NCBI RefSeq assembly: GCF_000317285.1 | Contig: NZ_AJLN01000066.1 | Span: forward strand, 1 to 64,000 | Source: Chlorogloeopsis fritschii PCC 6912 | GTDB lineage: Bacteria; Cyanobacteriota; Cyanobacteriia; Cyanobacteriales; Nostocaceae | Direction: 5' to 3' | Length of the DNA stretch: 64,000 nucleotides | Notes under the pieces: generated by a model | Told to the model about the DNA's origin: nothing | What the model saw: the letters and a program-made list of their open reading frames with translations, nothing else | Databases searched by the model: none | Shown here: positions 53,074 through 62,512 of the stretch, piece by piece | Numbering within the stretch: the first letter of the stretch is position 1 | Layout: every line of letters starts with the position of its first letter | Made by a program: the position numbers and the translations under genes

Positions 53074-54777
53074 CTAAAATTTCTCACCACACCGATAAAG
53101 TTGATAGGGAACACCAACACGATAATGCTGTTTGACATCTATGTTGCAAACAGTAGATTGTGAAAGTAGTACTTGTTGTGGATAATCACGGCGTTTAATT
53201 CCAGGAGCAACAACCCATAAATTGAGGTTAGAAGTGGTTAGATTAGGTAATTGAGAAAGCTTTGCCCATATAGATTGAAAATCAGGTGATTTTTGGAAAA
53301 AAGCAAAATCAGTAGACGCAAATGGGATATGAGATTTGGATACTTTCTCTTTCCCATTTCTAACTGTTTTTAATGCTAAGGCAAAACTTAATCCCAATGC
53401 TACATCCTGATAATTTCCATATCCCACCACAACCATCAGTGGTGTAGAAGGGTTTTGGTTCATCGTTTGAGCTACTTGTTCTGGTATAAATGGTTTGAGA
53501 AAAACTAAGTTAGAAACAACAAAAACACAACTGATAAAACTTACAAAGAAAATAGTAATAATTGAATTATTTTTAATTTTTAATTTTACTTTTTTAGTAA
53601 TTATTAGGCTGGCAGCAACAAGAGCACAGAAGCTGGGATAGTAGACAAAACTATAGCGAGGAATAGCCGTAATATCTTTTTCTAAAAAATAGGCAATAGC
53701 AAAAAATTCTAATAAAATTACAACGAAAAAACTTAAAAGTGTAAGTGTAGCTAAATGAGTTGTCGATTTACACCATAGTTGTCTTAATCCTTTACAAACT
53801 TGCCATCCCAACCAAATCCCAAAACAAAGCATGGATACTCCCGATAGGATAGCGATCGCAAGAGGCTGTCTTTCAACAGGGAGAGCAATTACCATCAGTA
53901 TCCAGTTCAGTAAGGTTTGATAAAAAGGGGCAATATGATTTGGAGAATAAAGCCAATCAGTTTCAGGACGATGATAATCTCTTAATATCACTGGTAGCCA
54001 GGGCAAAAAGCTCAGTGTAAGTGCACTAATAGATAAAATTGATGCTAACCAAACTGGCAATTGATTTGTAATATTTGCCCTATACAGGCACAATAAAACT
54101 AATAATATTCCAAATTCTGCAATGAGAGCAAGAATAAAAAAGTAGTGAACATAAAGACCAACAATATTAATAATTGTCCAACTTAACCAAACCCACAATC
54201 TAATTTGTTGTCGCTGAAAAATATCTAATTGGATTTGTATTAATCCCAGTAATGATAAAGTGATTAATAGCATGGGTAAAGTGTAGTGCCTTGCTTCTTG
54301 GGAAAGGTAAACAGCAAAAGGCGAGACTGCCATTAACATTGCTGCTTTTAATCCAGCCGCTTTAGAAAAAGCAAGACGATTGAGACAATAAATAGCCGCG
54401 ATCGCACCCACACCAAACAGAGCAGGTAGCGATCGTAATTTAATTATCCAATTCTCTCCTAGAGGGGCGAACAAACCCAGCCAACTATACATCCAGCAAA
54501 AAAATAACGGTGGATGAGTAGACTGATTAGCAAGATTGTGGGCTATTTGAGCACAACTTTTCCCTGGTTGATAAGTAAAAATCTTCTGCAATTTTTCTAT
54601 AGGTAAGACTACGTCTAAAGGCAAGTCATGGAAATTTTTACCCAAGCTGAAGATGGCAGTAATCACTTCATCCATCCACAGAGGTTTTAAGTCCAAATTG
54701 TAAAAGCGCAGGATGATACCGAGGGCGATGACTCCGGTTAAACCTAAATAATGTAGATAAAATCTGTGATTTATCAT
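53074..54777 (-). CDS. GT39-type membrane glycosyltransferase
   Basis: 567 residues with about 11 membrane helices. Motifs of the ArnT/PMT superfamily: LKPLWMDEVI near the N-terminus (catalytic acidic loop) and a STHPPLFFCWMYSWLGL loop with the His-Pro-Pro. It transfers a sugar from a polyprenyl carrier to a lipid or protein on the periplasmic side. The acceptor is unknown. It is convergent with the Fe-S/SCP2 gene, with only 1 base between the two stop codons, and is upstream of hsdR by 171 bases on the transcript. Confidence 0.88.
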   Translation of the reverse strand: MINHRFYLHYLGLTGVIALGIILRFYNLDLKPLWMDEVITAIFSLGKNFHDLPLDVVLPIEKLQKIFTYQPGKSCAQIAHNLANQSTHPPLFFCWMYSWLGLFAPLGENWIIKLRSLPALFGVGAIAAIYCLNRLAFSKAAGLKAAMLMAVSPFAVYLSQEARHYTLPMLLITLSLLGLIQIQLDIFQRQQIRLWVWLSWTIINIVGLYVHYFFILALIAEFGILLVLLCLYRANITNQLPVWLASILSISALTLSFLPWLPVILRDYHRPETDWLYSPNHIAPFYQTLLNWILMVIALPVERQPLAIAILSGVSMLCFGIWLGWQVCKGLRQLWCKSTTHLATLTLLSFFVVILLEFFAIAYFLEKDITAIPRYSFVYYPSFCALVAASLIITKKVKLKIKNNSIITIFFVSFISCVFVVSNLVFLKPFIPEQVAQTMNQNPSTPLMVVVGYGNYQDVALGLSFALALKTVRNGKEKVSKSHIPFASTDFAFFQKSPDFQSIWAKLSQLPNLTTSNLNLWVVAPGIKRRDYPQQVLLSQSTVCNIDVKQHYRVGVPYQLYRCGEKF

Positions 54778-54948
54778 TTGTCAGTAGAAGCGGTTTTAAT
54801 CAGATATCTTATCGCTTCACTAAATAACAAAACAACGTTTTTTTGCTTTCTTGGTTTAGCGATTTCGCTTTTAGTGATTCCCGCATCTCGTCTCAACACC
54901 AAATTTGGATTTAGTACATAAATTCGCTGACAATGTGCCAAGTGCTAT

Positions 54949-57900
54949 TCATAAATTCTCACTTTTGATACTTTCATAAATACTAGATAGTAATTTTTCA
55001 AACACAATTGCTTTAAATTCTTCATTGTTCATCACTTGCATAAAGATTTTTTCATTACCGTCCATGCGTTCGATAAATAGATTTTCAATATGCTTTTCTA
55101 GAACTGGGGCAAAGTTTTCTTTTGTATTGACTTGAGCCGCTTGTTTGATAGAGTCATTAGCGATCGCTGTTTCGGTGATTTGCTCGAAAAAAAGTTGATC
55201 GGCTGGAGTAAAGTTAGTACCAAAACGTTCGTTAAGAGAATCAATCAGCGCGGATAAGGGTACTTCTTTATCTAGCTGCCGAGTTCCGAGTGCGATCGCA
55301 CCTCGTAATGGTTCTGCTTTACCTTCGTTTAAATCAATTTTTCCTTGACTGATTTTTTCAAGGCGATAAAATTTCAGTTCTATATCCCCAGATAAATCAA
55401 TTTTTGGAGCTTGGTTACTATGGGGTAATTTCTTTAGTAAGAAACGCCCATAGGCATAAAGCTTTTCCAGTTCTGAATCTTGATAAGGGATAATCTGGGC
55501 AAGGAATAAATAAAGATTGCGGAAGCTGGTAAGCTGGCTTCTAAATTGTTCTTTATCTGGGTCTGGGAGGACTTTATAATTTTCAATAATGGGGTCTAGT
55601 AATGTATTTAATTTTTTGTGTTCGCTTCCGGTGAGGGAGGTTTTCGGGCGAAACCAAATTTCACACCACTGCTTGACATCGTCTTGGCTAAAAAGTTGCC
55701 ATTCATAAAGTTGGTAAGACAGCTCATTTAATTGTTGCGGCTCGGCGGTTTCTCCTATGGGGGTTTCTTCGTAGTAGGGTTTAAAGGCTTGGTAGATGTC
55801 TTCGGGTTTGTTGACAAAATCTAATACGAAAGTGTCTTCTTTCCCTGTGGTGGTACGGTTGAGGCGGGATAGGGTTTGAACGGCTTGAACTCCATCGAGT
55901 CGTTTATCAACAAACATAGTATGGAGCAATGGTTGATCAAATCCGGTTTGGAATTTGTTGGCGACAAGCAGCACTTGATAGGCATCGCTGGCAAATTTAT
56001 CGGGAATTTCTGAAGTTTTAATGCCGCCATTCATGTTGACTTCAGTAAATGTTTCTCCGGGGAACTCATCAAGGGTAATCGAACCGGAAAAGGCAACGAG
56101 AGATTTAATATCGCTATAGCCTTTTTGTTTAATGTATTTATCAAAGGCGAGTTTGTATTTAACGGCGTGTTCGCGGGAACGGGTGACAACCATTGCTTTG
56201 GCTCTACCCCCAATTTTGTGGCGGGTATGGTTGCGGAAATGTTCAATGATGATTTCTACTTTTTGGGCGATGTTGTGCGGATGGAGTTCGACAAATCGAG
56301 CGATCGCCTTGGCTGCTTGGCGACGGGGTAAGTCGGGGTTATTTTCGCAAGTGCGAACAAGTTCGTAATAGCGTTCGTAGCAGGTGTAATTTGCCAAAAC
56401 GTCTTTAATATAGCCTTCCTCAATCGCTTGGCGCATCGTGTAGAGATGGAAAGGGGCTTTACCATTCTCCCCTGGTTGATCAAATATAAGTAGAGTTTTG
56501 TGTTTGGGGGTAGCGCTAAAGGCAAAATAACTGAGGTTTGGTTGTTTGGTGCGGGTGAGTTGTTCTTTGAGGAGTTGTTGTTTAGCCTCATCAGTCAGAT
56601 CGTCTTCCTCAAGTTCATCTTCTAGGAGTTGGGCGGCGATCGCTGATTCGATACCATCTTTATTGAGAATTTTGCGGAGTTCTGTGGCGGTTTCTCCGGT
56701 TTGGGAGCCGTGGGCTTCATCAACGATGACGGCAAAGCGTTTATCTTTGGTGGTAATGTCTATGGTTTTACCTTTTTTCGCTAAAGTCTCAATGGCTTTA
56801 GTAATGAAAGGGAATTTTTGAATTGTAGAAATGATAATAGGTACACCGTCGCTGAGGGCTGTGGCGAGTTGTTGGGTGTTTTCGTCAATTTTCTGGACAA
56901 CTCCCGCTTTATGTTCAAACTGATAGATAGTGTTTTGCAGTTGTTGATCCAGTACGGTGCGATCTGTGATTACGACAACGGTATGAAAGATTTTTTCATC
57001 TTGGTTGTCATGGAGGTTGGCTAGGCGATGGGCTAACCAAGCAATAGAGTTTGATTTTCCCGATCCTGCCGAATGCTGAATCAAATAATTATGTCCGGCT
57101 TTGTGTTGTTTGGCGTGGTTTACCAGTTTACGCACCACATCAAGTTGATGGTAGCGGGGGAAAATCAGGGTTTCTTTTTTCTGGTAATTAACGCCAGTGG
57201 CAGTGGGAATTTTGGTTTCTTTAATTTCGATGTGGAGAAAACGCGCCAATATGTCCAAAAGACTATCTTTTTGTAAGACTTCTAGCCAAAAGTAACTGGT
57301 GCGATATTCTTCATTATTTCCGGGGGGATTGCCTGCACCGTGATTATGTCCTTTGTTGAAAGGTAGGAAATGGGTACTTTCTCCAGCGAGTTTGGTAGTC
57401 ATCCAAACTTCTTCGGTATCTACGGCGAAATGGACTAAGCACCGTTGTTTAAAGGTAAATAGGGGATCTTGGGGATCTCTATGGTGTCTGAATTGGTGAA
57501 TGGCGTTTTGGTAGGTTTGCCCGGTGAAGGGGTTTTTGAGTTCGATAGTTGCGATCGGTAAACCATTAATGCTGAGGAGAATATCGGGAATACCTGCGGT
57601 TTTAATTTTGACTTGGCGGGTGATGGTGAGGCGATTTTTTTCGTAGAGTGCCAAGGTTTCAGGGTTCATGCCTGTATTGGGCTGAAAGTAGGCGACTCGC
57701 AGGGTTTTGCCGTAGCATTTGAAGCCATTGCGGAGAACATCGAGCATTCCTCGGCTTTTGAGTTCTTTGGTGAGGCTATCTATAATAATTTTCTGAGCAT
57801 CGCTGGGGTTGGTGTTGGCTAGGCGTTGCCATTGCTTGGGTTGGGTGGTTTGAATAAAGTTGATGATTTCTGTGGGAAAAAGGGCTGTATCTGCGTCGTA

Positions 57901-57984
57901 GTCGCCTGGGTTGCCTTGGTGGTAGCCACTGAGTTTTAAGAGTTCCTGTTCAATGATGTCCTCAAATTTGTCTTCCGTGTGCAT
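54949..57984 (-). CDS. hsdR: Type I restriction endonuclease subunit R
   Basis: 1011 residues. Nuclease core: PDILL (about 130) and IELKN (about 146), the PD-(D/E)XK acids of HsdR. Then the SF2 translocase: Walker A SAGSGKSNSIAW (about 305), DEAH in VIVDEAHGSQTG (about 421), motif III AFSATPKHKT, and helicase motif V/VI LVANKFQTGFDQP with QTLSRLNRT. The C-terminal helical region (about 800-1011) contacts the methylase. It ends the RM operon; 92 bases upstream is a small antitoxin-like gene. Confidence 0.96.
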   Translation of the reverse strand: MHTEDKFEDIIEQELLKLSGYHQGNPGDYDADTALFPTEIINFIQTTQPKQWQRLANTNPSDAQKIIIDSLTKELKSRGMLDVLRNGFKCYGKTLRVAYFQPNTGMNPETLALYEKNRLTITRQVKIKTAGIPDILLSINGLPIATIELKNPFTGQTYQNAIHQFRHHRDPQDPLFTFKQRCLVHFAVDTEEVWMTTKLAGESTHFLPFNKGHNHGAGNPPGNNEEYRTSYFWLEVLQKDSLLDILARFLHIEIKETKIPTATGVNYQKKETLIFPRYHQLDVVRKLVNHAKQHKAGHNYLIQHSAGSGKSNSIAWLAHRLANLHDNQDEKIFHTVVVITDRTVLDQQLQNTIYQFEHKAGVVQKIDENTQQLATALSDGVPIIISTIQKFPFITKAIETLAKKGKTIDITTKDKRFAVIVDEAHGSQTGETATELRKILNKDGIESAIAAQLLEDELEEDDLTDEAKQQLLKEQLTRTKQPNLSYFAFSATPKHKTLLIFDQPGENGKAPFHLYTMRQAIEEGYIKDVLANYTCYERYYELVRTCENNPDLPRRQAAKAIARFVELHPHNIAQKVEIIIEHFRNHTRHKIGGRAKAMVVTRSREHAVKYKLAFDKYIKQKGYSDIKSLVAFSGSITLDEFPGETFTEVNMNGGIKTSEIPDKFASDAYQVLLVANKFQTGFDQPLLHTMFVDKRLDGVQAVQTLSRLNRTTTGKEDTFVLDFVNKPEDIYQAFKPYYEETPIGETAEPQQLNELSYQLYEWQLFSQDDVKQWCEIWFRPKTSLTGSEHKKLNTLLDPIIENYKVLPDPDKEQFRSQLTSFRNLYLFLAQIIPYQDSELEKLYAYGRFLLKKLPHSNQAPKIDLSGDIELKFYRLEKISQGKIDLNEGKAEPLRGAIALGTRQLDKEVPLSALIDSLNERFGTNFTPADQLFFEQITETAIANDSIKQAAQVNTKENFAPVLEKHIENLFIERMDGNEKIFMQVMNNEEFKAIVFEKLLSSIYESIKSENL

Positions 57985-58076
57985 GATTGGTGAAGTATAA
58001 ACATAATTAAGTATAAATGTGAATTAATCAATGGCTAGAAAGTCTCTTTAAAATATTTGTGTCAATAACAATTAGC

Positions 58077-58304
58077 TTATGATTCATCGACGAGTAATTC
58101 TTCTAGGATTTCTTCTGTTAATCCTTTGGCTTGAGCATTTTTACCAATTTTGTCAAAAACACTAAGTAAATCTCCATCTTGCTTTTTTGCAGATTTTTTC
58201 TTGATTTCTTGGATAAGTTCTTCTTGTACTTGTTCTGGAAGTTGTAAAACAAGATTCAGAATTTGCTCAAAAGTTAGAGTAAGTTGATAAGTTTTTTGAG
58301 TCAT
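58077..58304 (-). CDS. Small antitoxin-like protein
   Basis: 75 residues; I do not recognise a named family. The N-terminus MTQKTYQLTLTFEQILNLVL, a charged helix (QEELIQEIKKKSAKKQ) and the acidic end LTEEILEELLVDES resemble DUF2281/VapB-like antitoxins. No toxin follows it; hsdR is next (92 bases). It lies 60 bases after the frameshifted Rpn gene, so it may be the antitoxin left from a pair, or a small RM accessory protein. Confidence 0.6.
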   Translation of the reverse strand: MTQKTYQLTLTFEQILNLVLQLPEQVQEELIQEIKKKSAKKQDGDLLSVFDKIGKNAQAKGLTEEILEELLVDES

Positions 58305-58364
58305 GATGGTTTCTGTGCTTAAGGAATGGAGGCTTGGTACATCTTGATTTAAACTACGACAATA

Positions 58365-59287
58365 TTAAAGATTATAGTTGTCTTGCTGGTCTAACCAATT
58401 TATGAGGTCTTCTAAACATTGGAAATCAAAAATTGCATCTGCTAGGTTTTCTAATTGTTCTAAAGATAAATCATTAATACGGTTTTCCAAGGTAGAATCA
58501 ATATTATTAAAGCGCCGTTTTACTAGCTTTTTAATAATTTTTTGTTCTCCTTGTTCAATTCCTTGTTCAATTCCCTTTTGCATCCAACTGGTGACAATTT
58601 CCATGATTTGTTCCTCTTCAACTAAGTTGGCTTGTTTTAGTTCAGTCTCAAGTTCTTGTTCTTCTGTGGCGTTTAATCTGAGATAAGTATCAATAAAGCC
58701 GGAAATTAATTCTATTTTAGCAGGATTTAACTGTAGTGTTACTAACATCCTTAAGCATTCTAGTTTCACTCGGACTCTTTCTTCTGGTTTAAAGTCCATT
58801 TTTGCCATTAATGCGGCAGCTACGGGGTTTGGTTGATTTAAAAAATTGCGCCAATTCAGGTTATTTAGTTGGATGGCAAAGTAATTAAATTCTAGTATTT
58901 TCCTGTTAGGAAACTTAACTGTATATTGGCTTTTTTCAGGGCGTTTTGGTTCGTCGTAGGAGAAGATAACTATAGGAAAGATTGGCACTAAATATTTAGC
59001 ATCTAAACGAGCGAAGTAATGAAACATCCGCCGTTCAAATTCTTTTTGATTGTATGCCTGATTTTCTAAATGTATGAGAAAATAACTGTCTTCTCCTCTC
59101 CATTTTACTTGTGCTAATAAGTCTATTCTTCTTTTATCTCCAGTTGTAACATCGGTAAATATTTCTTCTGTTAAAAAGGTGAGGCTGTCTTGGGCAACAT
59201 ACTCTAAAACTTCTGGAAAAATAGTTCTATAAATTCCCAAAAGAAGGTTTGGATTAATTCTTTAAAGAGTCTATTGTGCTCTATCAT
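58365..59287 (-). pseudogene. Frameshifted Rpn-family nuclease gene (PD-(D/E)XK, DUF4351-type tail)
   Basis: The natural start is ATG 59287: MIEHNRLFKELIQTFFWEFI then ELF, after which the frame needs one extra T in the run at 59217-59221 (five T, six expected) to reach FPEVLEYVAQDSLTF. As it stands, the long frame opens from an internal ATG at 59240 (MGIYRTIFPEV). The core acids (DKRRIDLLAQV, FLIHLENQ) and a C-terminal DUF4351-like tail (LKQANLVEEEQIMEIVTSWM, LVKRRF) remain. Recombination-promoting nucleases are common in cyanobacteria. Either a pseudogene or a base-call error. Confidence 0.8.
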
Positions 59288-59318
59288 TCTTCATCAGATT
59301 TGAGCCAGTTTTCTACTT

Positions 59319-59534
59319 TTAAATTGGGTGATCTACGTCGGGAAACTCTTCATCCAATGGTTCAAGGTTAGAAAGGGTTTCGAGGAGGGATTTTTTCTTG
59401 TAGGGTTCTATGATAAGTTTTCCGTCTTCTTTTCGGATGATAACTTCTGAGGTTGATAGGGTTAATTCTTGGGGAATAGGTAAGGTTTGAATGTTTCCTT
59501 GTTGAATGAGTTTAACGTGATATTCTGTAGACAT
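59319..59534 (-). CDS. AbrB/VapB-type antitoxin without a toxin
   Basis: 71 residues. SpoVT-AbrB swapped-hairpin fold: YHVKLIQQGNIQTLPIPQEL then LSTSEVIIRKEDGKLIIEPY, typical of VapB/MazE antitoxins. The C-terminus KKSLLETLSNLEPLDEEFPD is the toxin-binding part but seems shortened (ends DVDHPI). The next gene downstream is the frameshifted Rpn nuclease, not a vapC or mazF, so this antitoxin has no partner here. It begins 39 bases after hsdS. Confidence 0.82.
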   Translation of the reverse strand: MSTEYHVKLIQQGNIQTLPIPQELTLSTSEVIIRKEDGKLIIEPYKKKSLLETLSNLEPLDEEFPDVDHPI

Positions 59535-59572
59535 TGTAATTCTCCTAAGTGTAATTTATTAGTTAATTGGGG

Positions 59573-60913
59573 TTAGGGGATAGGGATTTGCCGCACATCT
59601 ATCTTACCTGTGACGGCGTTGGTGATAAGGGCGGTGCGATATTCTTTTAATAGTTCAATGGCTTTTTGGATTTTGGCTTTTTGCTGGTCGATTTCGGATA
59701 TTTTTTTGTCTAAGTATTGAACAATTTTTTGTTGCTCTTCTAAATTAGTAACTAATATATTTATTTTTCCAATAATTCCAGCACTGAGATTCATTTGACT
59801 TGACTCATTTCCTGTATCTCTAATATACTTATATGCACTTATCAGGAAGTAATATAAAAAATAAACATTGAGATTGTTTAGAGGACATATAGCGAGACAA
59901 GCCTGATTGAATGCTGCTTCAATTTTTAAAATGGCTACTCTTCCTCGTGTGTTACCTTGCCCATACATTGCCATTAAAAGTGTTTCTGGTTTAACTAATG
60001 TAGTAGATGATGAATTTAAACCTTCTGCTGAAATATATTCTTCTGTTGAATAAATATCCTGATAATTCACTTCACCTGTCTTTACCCAAGGAATATCACC
60101 TTCCCAAAAATCAGGATTGTTTCTGTCTGGTGTTCCGCCAGATATAATTTTACAAAAATAGTTAAGTTTTCCTCTTTTCCAATTTTCAGGAATTTCACCT
60201 ATCCACTCAATACCAGAATCTTTCATCGGGACGTTTGGATCTAGCCCTTTGGTAACGGCGTGACTGATGAGGGCGGTACGTTTTTCGTCAAGTTTTTCAA
60301 TGAGGGTTTCTTTCTTGGCAATCAGGTCGTCTATTTGTTTGGTTTTATAATCGAGGAAGCGGGCGATCGCTTCCTGCTCATCCAATGGGGGAAGGGTAAC
60401 CCAAAACTCTTTAATTTTGTCTAGGTGTAAATTAGTAACAGTATTTGATTTAGCACCAATATTAATTTGTGTTTCTGTAAGTTTACCTAACAAAGAATAT
60501 TGTAAAAATTCAACATTTACTTTTTGTTTTATAACCTTAATTAGACATAAACTAACAAAGATACTAAAATCAAAATCCCAGTCAACGACTCTAGGAACTC
60601 CTATTGTTCCATTTTTAGAATATAGTAAATCTCCTCTCTCTGGTTTGCATCTGAGAGATAATGTATTGTGTTCCTCTTCGGGAATAAATTTAATATTATC
60701 CAAGCTAAGAGAATTATTTTTTGCCTGAACAATATCAGTAACTCTTAAAAATGGTATTCCTTCACTAACATAAGTTGGGGTGAAATGTGCGCCATCAATA
60801 ATTCGATTAGTTATATGTTTAAGTCGAATAGCTTGCCAATGCTCAGGAATCTTCCCCAACCACTCAACACCAGAATATTTATACTTTTCATAACCCCGAT
60901 ACTTACCCATCAT
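59573..60913 (-). CDS. hsdS: Type I restriction specificity subunit
   Basis: 446 residues with the two-TRD layout of HsdS: TRD1 (about 15-180, GAHFTPTYVSEGIPFLRVTD), conserved coiled coil (about 183-225, LPPLDEQEAIARFLDYKTKQ), TRD2 (about 232-385, GEIPENWKRGKLNYFCKIIS), and a second coiled coil (about 388-436, EEQQKIVQYLDKKISEIDQQ). The two target domains read a bipartite sequence that I cannot predict. It overlaps the DUF3368 toxin stop by four bases (ATGA), so its translation is coupled to a toxin gene. Confidence 0.96.
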   Translation of the reverse strand: MMGKYRGYEKYKYSGVEWLGKIPEHWQAIRLKHITNRIIDGAHFTPTYVSEGIPFLRVTDIVQAKNNSLSLDNIKFIPEEEHNTLSLRCKPERGDLLYSKNGTIGVPRVVDWDFDFSIFVSLCLIKVIKQKVNVEFLQYSLLGKLTETQINIGAKSNTVTNLHLDKIKEFWVTLPPLDEQEAIARFLDYKTKQIDDLIAKKETLIEKLDEKRTALISHAVTKGLDPNVPMKDSGIEWIGEIPENWKRGKLNYFCKIISGGTPDRNNPDFWEGDIPWVKTGEVNYQDIYSTEEYISAEGLNSSSTTLVKPETLLMAMYGQGNTRGRVAILKIEAAFNQACLAICPLNNLNVYFLYYFLISAYKYIRDTGNESSQMNLSAGIIGKINILVTNLEEQQKIVQYLDKKISEIDQQKAKIQKAIELLKEYRTALITNAVTGKIDVRQIPIP

Positions 60914-61404
60914 TCCCCTTGATTTTCCTCAGCCAAAGTCAAAACCTGCACATAAAGCCGCTCTGAAATTCTCATTCCCTGTAACTGCATCTCATCCAAA
61001 ACATCCTTAACACTGTCCAATAAGCCCCGACGCTTTGCTAACAATAAAATTCCCATAGTACCAATTAAAGGTAACTTTCGAGTCATAGCTACCTTTCTCG
61101 CCGCCTTTTCATCAATCAACAACTGAGAAGCCCCAATTTCTTCCGCTAAAGCAATAGCTTCTGACTCTCCCAAATGTAAATTAAAAGACTTTTGTAACTC
61201 CTCAACCACCTGCTGATTACCTACCGTTACAACCTCCAACCAAGATAAATTCTGTACAAATTTAGCTGCTGGATGCTGACCTATCTGTAATTCATTAAAT
61301 ACCCCCTGCGGAATCATAACTTTACCAAAAAGTTTTGGCAATAAATCAAGATGCTCTACCTTAGCTAACTCACTAATTGGGGTGGTATCAGAGACAATTA
61401 TCAT
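60910..61404 (-). CDS. DUF3368 PIN-like toxin
   Basis: 164 residues. The start MIIVSDTTPISELAKVEHLD is the DUF3368 signature, with SDTTP carrying the first PIN acid. LHLGESEAIALAEEIGA gives the middle acids and LLIDEKAARKVA the last. The protein is a predicted RNase paired with a UPF0175 antitoxin; the two genes abut (antitoxin stop at 61405). Its stop overlaps the hsdS start by four bases, so the toxin and specificity gene are translationally coupled. Confidence 0.9.
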   Translation of the reverse strand: MIIVSDTTPISELAKVEHLDLLPKLFGKVMIPQGVFNELQIGQHPAAKFVQNLSWLEVVTVGNQQVVEELQKSFNLHLGESEAIALAEEIGASQLLIDEKAARKVAMTRKLPLIGTMGILLLAKRRGLLDSVKDVLDEMQLQGMRISERLYVQVLTLAEENQGE

Positions 61405-61689
61405 TTAAGAATTTTGCTGATTTAACATTAATTCTGCTTGTTCTACTTCTTGCTGTAATTCCTCCAAAGTCTGAGAGTCATCAAAAATAGAAATACCCCA
61501 TTTATTCATCATTTCGATAACTTCTATCCGAGAAATACCAAGGATTTTTGCTGCCCTGCTACTGGTAATTTCTCCTACCTCTAATAAAGCCATTACATAC
61601 CCTTCCTTAGCTTTGTGTAAAGCCTTTTCCCGAATCTCTGCCGAAAGCTGAATACTTTCCAAGTCTTCATCTGAAATTATTAAAGCCAT
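61405..61689 (-). CDS. UPF0175 antitoxin
   Basis: 94 residues of the UPF0175 family, which pairs with DUF3368 toxins. Features: MALIISDEDLESIQLSAEI, KEGYVMALLEVGEITSSRAA and KILGISRIEVIEMMNKWGI, with the HTH-like middle typical of these antitoxins. The C-terminus is acidic and Gln-rich (ELQQEVEQAELMLNQQNS). It starts 38 bases after the vapC stop and abuts the toxin start. Confidence 0.9.
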   Translation of the reverse strand: MALIISDEDLESIQLSAEIREKALHKAKEGYVMALLEVGEITSSRAAKILGISRIEVIEMMNKWGISIFDDSQTLEELQQEVEQAELMLNQQNS

Positions 61690-61727
61690 TGCTAAAATCT
61701 CCTAACTTTACATTTTTGTTTGAATCC

Positions 61728-62162
61728 TTAAACGATTTCACCCAACTCTCCTTCCCAATCTTCAATTTGCAACCCTGCAATTCTGCTAAATTCTCTAACA
61801 TTATGAGTCACTAACATTAAATTATTTGCCAAAGTAATAGAAGCAATTTGGATATCATTTGAGCCAATCGGAGTTCCATTTTTTACTAAATCTGCGCGAA
61901 TATTGCCATAAATTTCCGCACAGCGATCGTCAAATGGTAGAGATACAAACTGCTGCAAAAAAGTTTTTTGAATCTTCAAATTTTTTTGAGTATTATTGCT
62001 TCTCATAGCCCCATAAGATAATTCTGCTTTCACCACAGAACAGACTGCTATTTTGTCAACCTCTAAATTGTCAATATAATTCTTAATGCTAGGCTTTCTA
62101 CCATTCAGATACATAATACAAACATTCGTATCTAGTAAATAAATCAATGAAGTTCTATTCAT
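61728..62162 (-). CDS. VapC-type PIN toxin
   Basis: 144 residues from ATG 62162, chosen because GGAG lies 6-7 bases upstream; a TTG at 62174 has no such site. PIN features: IYLLDTNVCIMYLNG (first Asp), SVVKAELSYGAMRS (Glu), GSNDIQIASITLAN (Asp) and VTHNVREFSRI. It closely resembles active VapC tRNA or rRNA nucleases. Its start overlaps the antitoxin gene by 8 bases. It lies inside the hsdM-hsdS operon. Confidence 0.93.
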   Translation of the reverse strand: MNRTSLIYLLDTNVCIMYLNGRKPSIKNYIDNLEVDKIAVCSVVKAELSYGAMRSNNTQKNLKIQKTFLQQFVSLPFDDRCAEIYGNIRADLVKNGTPIGSNDIQIASITLANNLMLVTHNVREFSRIAGLQIEDWEGELGEIV

Positions 62163-62472
62163 CAAAAACTCCAATCAAGTCATCATCCATATCATCAGAA
62201 ATTCCTAGATCGTCCTCTACAATATCAAGATCGGGACAAGCACCATAGAAATTAAGTATGCCCGCAGAATGAAGCATATTTTTCTGTTTTAAAAATTCCT
62301 TGAGTTCAGCATCAGAGAAAAAATTGAGCATATCTTTTAGCTCATCAAAATCAATTAATCCATCGCGAAAAGCATCTAATACAAGATTAGCAAGTATTTT
62401 TTGTGGTAAATTGCCCCATTTATCTTGTATTTTTTCCGTTAACTTATCTGGTAAATCAATTGTGATTTGCAT
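62155..62472 (-). CDS. Antitoxin of the VapC in the RM operon
   Basis: 105 residues. MQITIDLPDKLTEKIQDKWG then NLPQKILANLVLDAFRDGLI is the DNA-binding part of a small antitoxin family of cyanobacteria. DELKDMLNFFSDAELKEFLK is a linker helix, and the acidic C-terminus (DLDIVEDDLGISDDMDDDLI) fits a toxin-neutralising tail. It begins 40 bases after the hsdM stop, in the same direction. Confidence 0.8.
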   Translation of the reverse strand: MQITIDLPDKLTEKIQDKWGNLPQKILANLVLDAFRDGLIDFDELKDMLNFFSDAELKEFLKQKNMLHSAGILNFYGACPDLDIVEDDLGISDDMDDDLIGVFDE

Positions 62473-62512
62473 AGTATGAAAATCTCCCGACTCTACATTT
62501 TTATTTTAGTTC

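Noticed and set aside
56546-56821. Plus-strand serine-rich frame opposite hsdR
   Set aside because: Low-complexity Ser run is the reverse-strand shadow of a helical acidic stretch in HsdR.
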